This document shows positions 1 through 7,763 of a DNA stretch of 64,000 nucleotides, one piece after another. The notes beneath the pieces are model-generated. The model had not been told where the DNA came from and did not search any database. It worked only from the letters and a program-made list of their open reading frames with translations. How positions within the stretch are numbered: position 1 is the stretch's first letter; every line of letters starts with the position of its first letter. Origin of the DNA: NORP23 sp050302475 (lineage in GTDB: Bacteria; Pseudomonadota; Alphaproteobacteria; Rhodobacterales; Rhodobacteraceae). Both the position numbers and the translations under genes were made by a program. The stretch is taken from positions 1 to 64,000 of the forward strand of contig JBNLBF010000016.1 in NCBI GenBank assembly GCA_050302475.1, read 5' to 3'.

Positions 1-665
1 ACGCCCTCAGGAATGTAAACAAAAGAGCCATCAGAAAAGACGGCGCTGTTAAGCGTCGCGTAGAAATTGTCGGAGGCCGGAACGACCGAGCCAAGGTATT
101 TCTGTACCAGTTCCGGATGATCTTGCACCGCTTCGGAAATAGAACAGAAAATCACGCCAGCTTTGGCCAGCTCTTCTTTGAAGGTTGTCCCCACGGACAC
201 ACTGTCGAACACCGCATCCACGGCGACCTTGCGACCGTCTGCCGGGGCATTCTCGGCCCCTTCGACACCGGCGAGGATCATCTGTTCTTTCAGTGGAATA
301 CCCAGCTTTTCGTAGGTCGCCAGCAGCGCCGGATCGACCTCGTCCAGCGATTTGGGCTTTTCCTTCATGCTGGCAGGTTTGGCGTAGTAATACTGATCCT
401 GAAAATCGATGTCCGGATAGTTCACCATCGCCCATGTCGGTTCTTCCATCTGGGTCCAGCGACGGTAGGCCGCCAGACGCCAGTCCAACAACCATTCCGG
501 TTCATTGTTCTTCTCGGAAATCAGGCGCACGATGTCTTCGTTCAGGCCTTTGGGGGCGTAATCCGTTTCGATGTCGGAGGAGAACCCGTATTTATAGCGT
601 TCCCCAACAGTCCGAACGGCATCTACCGTGTCCTGATCCACACCTTCTTTGACTTGCTCTACCAT
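1..665 (-). CDS. sufB: Fe-S cluster assembly protein SufB (partial, N-terminal 221 residues)
   Basis: SufB is the scaffold subunit of the SufBCD complex, which builds Fe-S clusters from sulfide supplied by a cysteine desulfurase. The ORF is open to the left edge, so its C-terminal half lies outside the window. Translation of the reverse strand from the ATG at 665 begins MVEQVKEGVDQDTVDAVR and ends at the edge in the characteristic SufB stretch LNSAVFSDGSFVYIPEGV. An AGGGGAAA ribosome-binding sequence precedes the ATG. The gene starts 8 bases after the cysteine desulfurase stop, so iscR, desulfurase and sufB form one leftward operon. The family assignment is firm; sufC and sufD are expected further left but are not visible. 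Confidence 0.95.
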   Translation of the reverse strand, partial: MVEQVKEGVDQDTVDAVRTVGERYKYGFSSDIETDYAPKGLNEDIVRLISEKNNEPEWLLDWRLAAYRRWTQMEEPTWAMVNYPDIDFQDQYYYAKPASMKEKPKSLDEVDPALLATYEKLGIPLKEQMILAGVEGAENAPADGRKVAVDAVFDSVSVGTTFKEELAKAGVIFCSISEAVQDHPELVQKYLGSVVPASDNFYATLNSAVFSDGSFVYIPEG

Positions 666-673
666 CTTTTCCC

Positions 674-1834
674 CTATGCCGCTTTCGCTTTGAAGCGGCG
701 GTAATGTTCAATCCATGTGTCTGCGAAAGCCATCAATTCGGCCTCGGTCGTTGTCGGGCCAATACTGACCCGGATCGCGCTGGACGCCGTGTTATCGTCA
801 TAGCCCATGGCCTTCAACACCCGACTTGTCTTAACTTTGCCAGAGCTACAGGCCGAACCGGCACTGACTGCAAATCCGGCGAGATCCATCTGCATCACCT
901 GCGTTTCCCCCTTCCAGCCGGGAATGGCGAAGTTGGAGGTATTGGGTAGGCGTGGCACCTCTTTGCCAAAGATGATTACGTCATGCGCGGCGTCCTGGAT
1001 CATGGCCTCGAACGCGTCACGGTTTTCGCGGACTTCGTCCCAGACCCCGGCGTCGAGGTCACGTTGCGCGGCTTCGGCAGCCGCACCGAAACCAGCGATG
1101 CCAATGACGTTTTCGGTGCCGGAGCGCCGGCCCATTTCTTGGCCGCCACCTCGAATTAGTATATTATTAGGTCCTGGAGAATATCCGGGTCCAGAAATAA
1201 GGGCCCCACTCCCCTTTGGTCCCCCAAATTTATGTGCAGAAACGGACATAAAGCTTGGATAGATCGTTCCGTCGGAACTAAGGAAACGACCAATATTAGA
1301 TACTTTTCCAACCGCTTGCGCGACATCCCGAAAAAACTGCGCGCTTTTTAGCCCCATTTTGATTGCATCTTCTGGTATGTTTTCGTCTTGAAGCACCCCC
1401 GTTTCACTATTCGCTCTTTGATAGGCAAACAGTGTACTCCCTCCACGATAGAGATGACTTGTTGAAGCTCCGGAAAATGTAATTTTGCCGTCTTTTGAAA
1501 CGCCTAAAAGTTTCTGGCTTTCGTCCAATTCGTAATCTTGAACATTGACCCAAACGGAGTCGTGCTCGATTGGGCTGGCAATCCAGTGATCAACATCTTC
1601 TGCAATAGTTGCAATTGTTTCCGTCGCACCACTATTTAACACGACTTCGGACGGTTCACAGCCAACCAGCGCAGCCACCTGCCCGCGTGCCTTTTCGATA
1701 ATCCCTTTCGCCGCCCGCCCTTCGGCGTGCACGCTCGACGGGTTCCCGACGACGTCCATCGCGGCGATCATCGCCGCGCGGGCCTCGGGCCGCAAAGGAG
1801 CGGTGGCGTTCCAGTCGAGGTAGGTTCGTGTCAT
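674..1834 (-). CDS. Cysteine desulfurase, IscS/NifS-like, class V aminotransferase
   Basis: A PLP enzyme of 386 residues that releases sulfur from cysteine for Fe-S assembly. Visible landmarks are His91 in IEHDSV, the PLP aspartate region RDVAQAVGK, Schiff-base Lys202 in SAHKFGGPKG, and the persulfide-forming Cys329 in SAGSACSSGKVKTSR. The start at 1834 (MTRTYLDWNATAPLRPEA) overlaps the iscR stop by the four bases ATGA; an upstream in-frame codon at 1876 lies inside iscR and is unlikely. Codons for about residues 65-230 (roughly 1150-1640) are clearly AT-richer than both ends of the gene. Two 60-base lines I counted there are 40% and 43% GC, against 73% in the line starting at 1741. This suggests a mosaic gene. 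It sits between iscR and sufB. Confidence 0.93.
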   Translation of the reverse strand: MTRTYLDWNATAPLRPEARAAMIAAMDVVGNPSSVHAEGRAAKGIIEKARGQVAALVGCEPSEVVLNSGATETIATIAEDVDHWIASPIEHDSVWVNVQDYELDESQKLLGVSKDGKITFSGASTSHLYRGGSTLFAYQRANSETGVLQDENIPEDAIKMGLKSAQFFRDVAQAVGKVSNIGRFLSSDGTIYPSFMSVSAHKFGGPKGSGALISGPGYSPGPNNILIRGGGQEMGRRSGTENVIGIAGFGAAAEAAQRDLDAGVWDEVRENRDAFEAMIQDAAHDVIIFGKEVPRLPNTSNFAIPGWKGETQVMQMDLAGFAVSAGSACSSGKVKTSRVLKAMGYDDNTASSAIRVSIGPTTTEAELMAFADTWIEHYRRFKAKAA

Positions 1835-2292
1835 GCCTCGTCCACCAGTTGAAGCAGGGCCGGAACCGCAGGGCACGGCGCCAGCGCGTCGCCGGTGATG
1901 TCAGACAGGCGCGTCTGGTGTAAAAACACATAGACATGCGCCGAAAGCTGTTCCCATAATTTCTCGGTCAGTTGTGCCGCATCGGTGCCTTTGGTCGCCC
2001 CTGTCGCTCCGGCGCCACGGGATAACGCGTCCATGGTTTCATCCACTGCCCCCAGCACCTCGGAAATCCGGATTTTTTCCGGCAGCCGCGCCAGTCGGTA
2101 GCCACCACCCGGACCGCGCACGGATTCAACAATCTCGGCGCGGCGCAGTTTCACGAAAAGCTGCTCCAGATACGCCAGAGAGATATCCTGACGCTCGCTG
2201 ATTTCCGACAGGGATATCAGGCGATCTTTGCCCTCGTTCGCCAGATCAACCAGCGCAATCATCGCATAACGGCCTTTGGTGCTGAGTTTCAT
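1831..2292 (-). CDS. iscR: Rrf2-family regulator, IscR-like, lacking the three canonical cluster cysteines
   Basis: Rrf2/IscR winged-helix repressor of 153 residues heading the suf operon. The N-terminal DNA-binding region MKLSTKGRYAMIALVDLA and the wing GPGGGYRLAR are typical. In E. coli IscR three cysteines near residues 92-104 bind a 2Fe-2S cluster. Here the matching stretch (about residues 88-108, DALSRGAGATGATKGTDAAQ) has none, and the only cysteine in the protein is Cys140 in LAPCPAVP. Rhodobacter sphaeroides IscR is known as an atypical Fe-S-binding repressor of this kind, so the change is probably lineage-typical rather than a defect. The gene overlaps the desulfurase start and is probably autoregulated through the palindromes at 2376-2413. 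Confidence 0.9.
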   Translation of the reverse strand: MKLSTKGRYAMIALVDLANEGKDRLISLSEISERQDISLAYLEQLFVKLRRAEIVESVRGPGGGYRLARLPEKIRISEVLGAVDETMDALSRGAGATGATKGTDAAQLTEKLWEQLSAHVYVFLHQTRLSDITGDALAPCPAVPALLQLVDEA

Positions 2293-2375
2293 GGCATAAC
2301 CTCAAAGGGAAAACTTGACGCAGACGAGCGCAAGCCTTAACTCACTTCACGACTTGCGGGGGCTTGCAACCGCAA

Positions 2376-2413
2376 TTTAGAATGTTTCTAGGTTGGTTGA
2401 CAGTTTAAGTCAA
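2376..2413 (-). promoter_or_regulatory. iscR/suf promoter embedded in two palindromic operators
   Basis: Two inverted repeats lie 84 to 121 bases upstream of iscR. TTGAC-N7-GTCAA is at 2397-2413, and TAGAA-TGT-TTCTA is within 2378-2390. Read leftward, a -35 TTGACT (2413-2408) and a -10 TAGAAA (2390-2385) are separated by 17 bases, so each palindrome covers one promoter element. Iron-responsive operators of related form (RirA/IscR types) are known in alphaproteobacteria. Which regulator binds which repeat is inference. Confidence 0.6.
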
Positions 2414-2453
2414 GCATAGGCCAGCCGCAACACCGGCGTTGGAGCGCATATAT

Positions 2454-3104
2454 ATGCCCGAGGTAATTTTTCCAGGTCCTGATGGTCGTCTGGAAGGTCG
2501 CTATCACCCGCAAAAAGAGAAGGACGCGCCAATCGCGATTATCCTTCATCCCCACCCGGAACATGGCGGTACGATGAACAACAAGGTGGTGCACAACCTG
2601 CACTATACCTTCCATAAAATGGGATTCACCTGCCTGCGGTTCAATTTCCGCGGTGTGGGCCGCTCGCAGGGCGAATATGATCAGGGTATCGGTGAGCTGT
2701 CGGATGCGGCGGCGGCACTCGACTATCTTCAGGCGATGAACCCCAATGCCAAACATTGCTGGGTTGCCGGTTTTCAGTTCGGCGCATGGATCGGGATGCA
2801 GCTGCTGATGCGCCGGCCCGAGATTTCCGGGTTTATCTCCGTCTCGCCACCCGCCAACTGGTATGATTTCAGCTTCCTCGCCCCCTGCCCGTCCTCGGGC
2901 CTGATCGTGAATGGGACTGACGACAAAGTTGTCCCCACCGAGCCCGTTGCGGATCTGGTCGAAAAACTGCACCAGCAGAAAGGCATCACCATCACTCACG
3001 AGGTGATCGAGGGCGCCAACCATTTCTACAATCCCGGAATGGAAGAACTGATGGAAATGGTCGACGGCTATGTCCGCCGCCGCATGACGGAGACTACACG
3101 ATGA
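2454..3104 (+). CDS. Alpha/beta hydrolase (COG2945-like) with Gln in the nucleophile elbow
   Basis: Cytosolic alpha/beta-fold protein of 216 residues. The HPHPEHGGTM oxyanion segment, the strand RFNFRGVGRSQG, the C-terminal Asp in NGTDDKVVP and the His in EGANHFY fit this family closely. The elbow normally written G-[FY]-S-F-G reads GFQFG, so the expected serine is Gln108 (codon cag), which would remove classical serine-hydrolase chemistry. The ATG at 2454 is chosen because GGAG lies 9 bases upstream; a TTG at 2439 would sit on top of that sequence. The next gene overlaps by ATGA, suggesting a two-gene unit with the DUF4389 protein. Its substrate is unknown. Confidence 0.85.
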   Translation: MPEVIFPGPDGRLEGRYHPQKEKDAPIAIILHPHPEHGGTMNNKVVHNLHYTFHKMGFTCLRFNFRGVGRSQGEYDQGIGELSDAAAALDYLQAMNPNAKHCWVAGFQFGAWIGMQLLMRRPEISGFISVSPPANWYDFSFLAPCPSSGLIVNGTDDKVVPTEPVADLVEKLHQQKGITITHEVIEGANHFYNPGMEELMEMVDGYVRRRMTETTR

Positions 3105-3385
3105 GTGACGAACCGGAACGCGCTGAACCTTATGTCCGCCCCTCGCCATGGGCGAGGTTGCTGGCAATGATCATTCTTGTCATCGCATTTGGGGTCGGCC
3201 AGTCGGTGATGGGTCTGATTGCGTTTGTGCAGTTCATCTGGACGCTGATCGACAAGGAACCGAACGAAAACCTGCTGGGATTTTCCAGCAGTCTTGCGGA
3301 ATGGCTGCATCAGGTCGCGCGTTTCCTGATGTTCAACACGGACGAGCGTCCCTTCCCATGGACCAAATGGCCTGGAACCGAGTGA
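3101..3385 (+). CDS. DUF4389 membrane protein, short paralog
   Basis: A 94-residue protein with a charged N-terminus, a hydrophobic span of about 30 residues (roughly 19-48) and the signature FVQFIWTLIDKEPNENL, followed by an amphipathic stretch ending RPFPWTKWP. These are features of the DUF4389 family, whose function is unknown. It starts inside the stop of the preceding hydrolase (ATGA overlap) and is followed 60 bases later by a longer paralog sharing FIW, NENL and PFPW landmarks. The pair looks like a tandem duplication. Confidence 0.8.
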   Translation: MSDEPERAEPYVRPSPWARLLAMIILVIAFGVGQSVMGLIAFVQFIWTLIDKEPNENLLGFSSSLAEWLHQVARFLMFNTDERPFPWTKWPGTE

Positions 3386-3445
3386 CCCCTTAAATTCAGC
3401 CGTTTCCGCCCTATATTAGGGGAAACAGCAATTTACGAGGGCGTT

Positions 3446-3835
3446 ATGTCTGATACTTCTGAAACCGCATCTGTCGAAAAGGCGTCATTTTGGCTGCGCC
3501 TGATCCCGATGATCATACTGGCGATCAGCATGTGGCTGGCGCTTCATGTTCTGTTCCTTGTCGCGGCGATCCAGTTTATCTGGGTGGCGATCAATGACGA
3601 GGCGAACGAGAACCTCTCACGCTTTGGCGACAGCCTGTCGAAATGGATGCGCGATACCGCCGCTTTCCTGTCCTACAAGACCGAGGACAAACCCTTTCCG
3701 TGGAAAGGCTGGCCGGAAGGTGAGGCCGAGGTTGAGCTGACCGACGAACCCGTCGCCCAGCCTGAACCCAAAGCGGAAACCAAACCAAAGCCGAAAACCA
3801 CACGCAAGCGGACGACCAAACCGAAATCCGAATAA
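3446..3835 (+). CDS. DUF4389 membrane protein with Lys/Pro-rich tail
   Basis: A 129-residue paralog of the preceding protein. The region up to about residue 92 repeats the DUF4389 layout (LRLIPMIILAISMWLALHV membrane span, IQFIWVAINDEANENL, then PFPWKGWP). It adds a C-terminal tail of about 37 residues rich in Glu, Pro, Lys and Thr, ending KPKTTRKRTTKPKSE. The tail looks disordered and basic at its end. GAGGGCG precedes the ATG. Function is unknown; a peripheral inner-membrane role is the most that can be inferred. Confidence 0.8.
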   Translation: MSDTSETASVEKASFWLRLIPMIILAISMWLALHVLFLVAAIQFIWVAINDEANENLSRFGDSLSKWMRDTAAFLSYKTEDKPFPWKGWPEGEAEVELTDEPVAQPEPKAETKPKPKTTRKRTTKPKSE

Positions 3836-3910
3836 AACCGACGGAATGGCGCCCCTGTCGCGTTAGACCTGTATTGGCCGCTGCTTGCGGCGTCAAACAG
3901 GGACAAATTG

Positions 3911-4756
3911 ATGCGACAGTTATTGAAAATCTGGTTTGTTATAATTGGTATTTCAGTTCTTCCGGCGGTGGTTTCGGCACAGAGTGCAACCGAAACCTAC
4001 CGCCGCGATACCGGTTCCCGTGACAATGTTCTGGATATCTACATGCCGCGGGGCGCGCAAAACGCCCCGGTGATGATCTATGTGCATGGTGGGGCGTGGC
4101 AGACCGGCACAAGGTCAAATGTCGGCAGTAAAGCCGAATGGTTTAATGCCCAGGGCTGGGTGTTCGTATCCGTCGATTACCGGCTGGTGCCCGATGTGGC
4201 GGTAGAGAACCAGATCGACGATATCGACCACGCGTTGCGCTGGGTTTTTGACAATATTTCCCGCTATGGCGGCAATCCCAACAACCTGCATCTAATGGGC
4301 CATTCCGCTGGTGCGCATCTGGTTGCAATGATCGGCATTAATCCGGGCCAGCAATCGCGGCGTGTTGTGAATAGCGGGGCGCTGAAAACCGTGATCGGCA
4401 ATGACACACGCACTTACGATGTGCCGGGACTGGCGGCGACCACCCGCACCGGGCGTTTGCCGCGCCTGTTTGCGAATGCGTTCGGGGATGACCCGGCGCG
4501 CTGGCAAGCGCTCTCGCCGCAGTATCACATCAAGCGCGGTCCCAAACCGGCGTTTCTGCTGATGTATTCCGGTCAGGGTGACGGGGATAGCCGTGGGGAA
4601 TTCTCGGTTAATTTTGCCAACGCTTTGGCAGCGGCCGGGGCGCGGGCAACGCTGTTTGACGGGCGGCATTACAATCACGCGCAGATCAACCGGAATATCG
4701 GACGACCGGGGGATATCACCGCAACCATTGCGGCCTTCCTCGCGCCTTATCAATAA
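3911..4756 (+). CDS. Exported alpha/beta hydrolase (esterase/lipase type)
   Basis: A 281-residue protein with an N-terminal signal peptide (MRQLLKIWFVIIGISVLPAVVSAQS, cleavage likely after SAQ or nearby), so probably periplasmic. Serine-hydrolase landmarks are the oxyanion motif YVHGGAWQTG, the nucleophile elbow GHSAGAH and a C-terminal histidine in DGRHYNHAQIN. This is the carboxylesterase/acetyl-esterase branch. The ATG at 3911 is preferred over the adjacent TTG at 3908, with AGGGA just upstream. Flanking genes stand apart, so it appears monocistronic. Its substrate cannot be read from the sequence. Confidence 0.85.
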   Translation: MRQLLKIWFVIIGISVLPAVVSAQSATETYRRDTGSRDNVLDIYMPRGAQNAPVMIYVHGGAWQTGTRSNVGSKAEWFNAQGWVFVSVDYRLVPDVAVENQIDDIDHALRWVFDNISRYGGNPNNLHLMGHSAGAHLVAMIGINPGQQSRRVVNSGALKTVIGNDTRTYDVPGLAATTRTGRLPRLFANAFGDDPARWQALSPQYHIKRGPKPAFLLMYSGQGDGDSRGEFSVNFANALAAAGARATLFDGRHYNHAQINRNIGRPGDITATIAAFLAPYQ

Positions 4757-4767
4757 CTCACAAAACC

Positions 4768-4810
4768 GTGATCCCCGTTTCAGCTTTAGCCGTTAAGCTG
4801 CGGGGATCAC
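4768..4810 (+). other. Strong hairpin in the leader of the VOC gene
   Basis: A perfect 10-base inverted repeat, GTGATCCCCG (4768-4777) and CGGGGATCAC (4801-4810), encloses a second arm pair, CAGCTT (4781-4786) and AAGCTG (4795-4800). No T-run follows. It lies between the esterase stop and the VOC ribosome-binding site, so it may be a factor-assisted terminator or a leader structure. Confidence 0.6.
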
Positions 4811-4826
4811 AGCTTGGGAGTTTATC

Positions 4827-5198
4827 ATGTCTATCGGAGTTTTTTCACTCAGTCTGGCGGTCAAGGACATCGCCAAATCAAAGTCATTCTATGAAAAACT
4901 GGGGTTCGAGGTATTTCACGGTGAGCAGGATCAGGGGTGGCTGATCATGACCGATGGCGGCACAACCATTGGCCTGTTTCAGGGGATGTTCGATAAAAAC
5001 ATCATGACCTTCAACCCCGGCTGGGGACCGGGCGCAACGGAGTTAGACGATTTCGAAGACATCCGCGACATCCAGAAACGTTTAAAGGCAGACGGAGTAA
5101 CGTTTGGCAGCGTGGCTGACGAAAGCTCCACCGGCCCCGCCAGTTTCACGATCGAAGATCCCGACGGGAACCAGATTCTGGTAGACCAGCACCGCTAG
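4827..5198 (+). CDS. VOC-superfamily (glyoxalase/bleomycin-resistance-like) protein
   Basis: A 123-residue single-module protein of the vicinal oxygen chelate fold. The N-terminal half has SLAVKDIAKSKSFYEKLGFE and the C-terminal half has FTIEDPDGNQILVDQH, the usual paired beta-alpha-beta landmarks. A candidate metal-binding Glu is not obvious at every expected position, so the reaction is not assignable. TTGGGAG lies just before the ATG. Its stop codon shares the palindrome CTAG (5195-5198) with the stop of the convergent guanine deaminase gene. Confidence 0.85.
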   Translation: MSIGVFSLSLAVKDIAKSKSFYEKLGFEVFHGEQDQGWLIMTDGGTTIGLFQGMFDKNIMTFNPGWGPGATELDDFEDIRDIQKRLKADGVTFGSVADESSTGPASFTIEDPDGNQILVDQHR

Positions 5199-6469
5199 GG
5201 TTTGGCTGGCTCTCCGGCGATATAGGTTTGCGCAACCATCCGGTCGTCGCCCAGCGTTTGCAGGGCGAACAATTCCTCGGCCAGCGTTTCGATGGTTTCC
5301 ATGCGCAGCGCGGCGTGAGGGGTGGCGGCGGCGTTGAGCACAACCATGTCGGCCTCCGTCCCCACGTCCAGCGTGCCGATTTTGTCGGCCATTCCTAGTG
5401 CCTCGGCATTCCCCAAAGTCATCAGATAGAATGCGTATAGGGGCGGCAGGTTCTGACCTTGCAGCTGGCAGACCTTGTAGGCCTCGTCCAATGTTTTGAA
5501 CATGGACGCGCTGGTGCCGCCGCCGATATCCGTTGCCACAGCGATCCGGACGTCGCTTTCGCGGGTGCGGAGTTCGTTGAACAGTCCGCTGCCGATGAAC
5601 AGGTTCGACGTTGGGCAGAACACCGCAACCGATCCGGTGTCGCGCATCACGCCCAGCTCGCGATCCGAAAGGTGGATCGAATGGCCAAGAAGCGCTTTCG
5701 GCCCCAGCAGGCCGTAATGTTCATAGATGCCGAGGTAATCGGGATGCTCGGGGTACAGCGACATCGTATAGGCGATCTCGTCATGGTTTTCCGACAGGTG
5801 GGTTTGCATGTGCAAATCCGGATGCTCGGCGCACAAGGCCCCCGCCATTTCCAATTGCTCCGGCGTAGACGTAATAGCAAAGCGCGGCGAGATCACATAG
5901 CTCCCGCGCCCGCGCCCATGCCATTTGGCAATCAGCGCCTTGGTATCGTCATAGGACGTCTGCGGCGTGTCCAATAACCCGTCAGGCGCGTTCCGGTCCA
6001 TCATAACCTTGCCGCCAAGAGCGCGGATATTGCGGCGCTCGGCTTCGGCGAAATAGGCCTCCGCTGATTCCGGATGCACCGAGCAATAGGCGACCGGCGT
6101 TGTCGTGCCATTGCGTAGCATTTCATCGAAATAAGCGGTCGCAATCCGCGCGGCATGCGCCGGGTCGCCAAATTTCATCTCTGCCGGGAAGGTATAGGTG
6201 TTCAGCCAATCCAGCAGCTGCGCCCCATACGACCCGATCACCTGCATCTGCGGGAAATGATTATGCGTATCGATGAATCCCGGCATGATCAGATGCGGGC
6301 GGTGGTCGATAACCTCGCCTGCTGGCATGTCGGTGAAATCCCCGACTGCGGAGATCAGACCATTCTCAACCGCAACGCCGCCATCTTCCCAATAGGCATA
6401 GGACGCATCATCATCCGCCCCCTCGGGACGACGCAAAAACGTCAGAACCCGCCCGCGGAGGATCTTCAT
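5195..6469 (-). CDS. guaD: Guanine deaminase
   Basis: Amidohydrolase of 424 residues converting guanine to xanthine and ammonia. The metal-binding signature PGFIDTHNHFPQ, the HLSENHDE segment with metal-ligand His, LLGHSIHLSD and the downstream aspartate in VATDIGGGTS match the GuaD family. It overlaps the upstream puuD stop by ATGA (6466-6469), so the two are co-transcribed leftward and probably translationally coupled. Together with PuuD and the divergent deaminase at 7764 it suggests purines are used as a nitrogen source. It ends tail-to-tail with the VOC gene in a shared CTAG. Confidence 0.92.
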   Translation of the reverse strand: MKILRGRVLTFLRRPEGADDDASYAYWEDGGVAVENGLISAVGDFTDMPAGEVIDHRPHLIMPGFIDTHNHFPQMQVIGSYGAQLLDWLNTYTFPAEMKFGDPAHAARIATAYFDEMLRNGTTTPVAYCSVHPESAEAYFAEAERRNIRALGGKVMMDRNAPDGLLDTPQTSYDDTKALIAKWHGRGRGSYVISPRFAITSTPEQLEMAGALCAEHPDLHMQTHLSENHDEIAYTMSLYPEHPDYLGIYEHYGLLGPKALLGHSIHLSDRELGVMRDTGSVAVFCPTSNLFIGSGLFNELRTRESDVRIAVATDIGGGTSASMFKTLDEAYKVCQLQGQNLPPLYAFYLMTLGNAEALGMADKIGTLDVGTEADMVVLNAAATPHAALRMETIETLAEELFALQTLGDDRMVAQTYIAGEPAKP

Positions 6470-7680
6470 TTCACGCTCTCGAACCAGGCAACGATGATGG
6501 CGCGCTCGTCATCCTCCATCCAGGATACGTTGCCCGGCGGCATCGCATTGGAACGCCCCGCCTGCAGGTATATCTCTCGTGCGTGGGCGAGGATGTCTTT
6601 GTCATTATCCAGTAACACGCCCTTCGGTGCACTGGCGACTCCGTCCCAGAAGGGTTCCACATTGTGGCACATCGAACAGCGGCCTAGAACGATGTCGCGG
6701 ACATGGTCAAAGCTTTCGACCCCCGCCAAACGGGTTTCGCGGGCGGTCAGTTCGGGGTCTCCGGTTAGAACTTTCGGCACAGTCGACAGCCACATGATCA
6801 GAATAAACAGCACCACCGTCACCAGCCATGTCCATGTCGGATTGCCGCTGCGGGCATGGACCGAGTTGAAATAATGCCGGATCGTGACGCCCATCAGGAA
6901 CACCAAGGACGCAATGATCCAGTTAAATTCCGTCGCGAAGGCCAGCGGATAATGGTTCGACAGCATCAGGAAAATCACCGGCAGCGTCAGATAGTTATTG
7001 TGGGTCGACCGCTGCTTGGCGATCTTGCCATATTTCGGGTCAGGCTCTCGTCCGGCGATCAGGTCCGCCACGACGACTTTCTGGTTGGGTATGATGATCA
7101 GGAAAACGTTAGCGCTCATGATCGTCGCGGTGATCGCGCCCAGATGCAGGAACGCCGCGCGACCCGTGAAAATCTGTGTGAAGCCCCAGGCCAGCGCGAC
7201 GAGGATGATGTAAAGCAGGATCATCAGCGTAGTTTTATTGTCACCCAGCTTCGATTTGCAGATGAAATCATAGGCGAACCAGCCGCCCACAATCGCGATC
7301 AGCGACACCCCAATCGCTTGCCACGGCGCAGCGTCCCAGACGTTGGTGTCGATCAGATACAGCTCCGCTCCGCCGTAATAGACCAGCGACAGCAGCACAA
7401 AACCGGAAAGCCAAGTGAAATAGCTTTCCCATTTGAACCAGACCAGATGTTCGGGCATCTCCGCCGGGGCGACCAGATATTTCTGGATATGGTAGAACCC
7501 GCCACCATGGACCTGCCATTCCTCGCCATCCGCACCAGAGGCAAGGTTACGATCCCGCCACAGCCCCAGATCAAGCGCGATGAAATAGAACGAGGAGCCA
7601 ATCCACGCAATCGCCGTGATCACATGCACCCAGCGGGCCGCAAACATCAGCCATTCCCAGATTATCGGCCATTCATTCAT
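6466..7680 (-). CDS. puuD: Membrane urate hydroxylase PuuD with cytochrome c domain
   Basis: A 404-residue inner-membrane enzyme that oxidises urate to 5-hydroxyisourate and passes electrons to a C-terminal cytochrome c domain. Multiple hydrophobic spans fill about the first 310 residues. A single CxxCH haem motif, CSMCH, stands near residue 340, with a later Met in NAMPPGN as the likely axial ligand. This domain order defines PuuD. It differs from soluble cofactor-free uricase. The ATG at 7680 faces the ATG of a second deaminase across 83 bases, so the two operons are divergent and may share control. Confidence 0.92.
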   Translation of the reverse strand: MNEWPIIWEWLMFAARWVHVITAIAWIGSSFYFIALDLGLWRDRNLASGADGEEWQVHGGGFYHIQKYLVAPAEMPEHLVWFKWESYFTWLSGFVLLSLVYYGGAELYLIDTNVWDAAPWQAIGVSLIAIVGGWFAYDFICKSKLGDNKTTLMILLYIILVALAWGFTQIFTGRAAFLHLGAITATIMSANVFLIIIPNQKVVVADLIAGREPDPKYGKIAKQRSTHNNYLTLPVIFLMLSNHYPLAFATEFNWIIASLVFLMGVTIRHYFNSVHARSGNPTWTWLVTVVLFILIMWLSTVPKVLTGDPELTARETRLAGVESFDHVRDIVLGRCSMCHNVEPFWDGVASAPKGVLLDNDKDILAHAREIYLQAGRSNAMPPGNVSWMEDDERAIIVAWFESVK

Positions 7681-7763
7681 ATAACGCTCCGTTTTTCACA
7701 GATTGCAGCGTTGCGCTTGCCGCGTAAACCCGTTTTTGTGGTTTCCAACGGATCGGAGGGCGC
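7681..7763. promoter_or_regulatory. Divergent intergenic region, puuD-guaD and the second deaminase
   Basis: This 83-base spacer separates two divergently read purine-deamination units. GGAGGG lies directly before the rightward ATG at 7764. I see no convincing full-length operator palindrome or consensus promoter, although both transcripts must start here. Confidence 0.5.

Noticed and set aside
49..495. Long reverse-strand ORF at the left edge
   Set aside because: It is a shadow of sufB; the correct frame from 665 gives an unmistakable SufB sequence.
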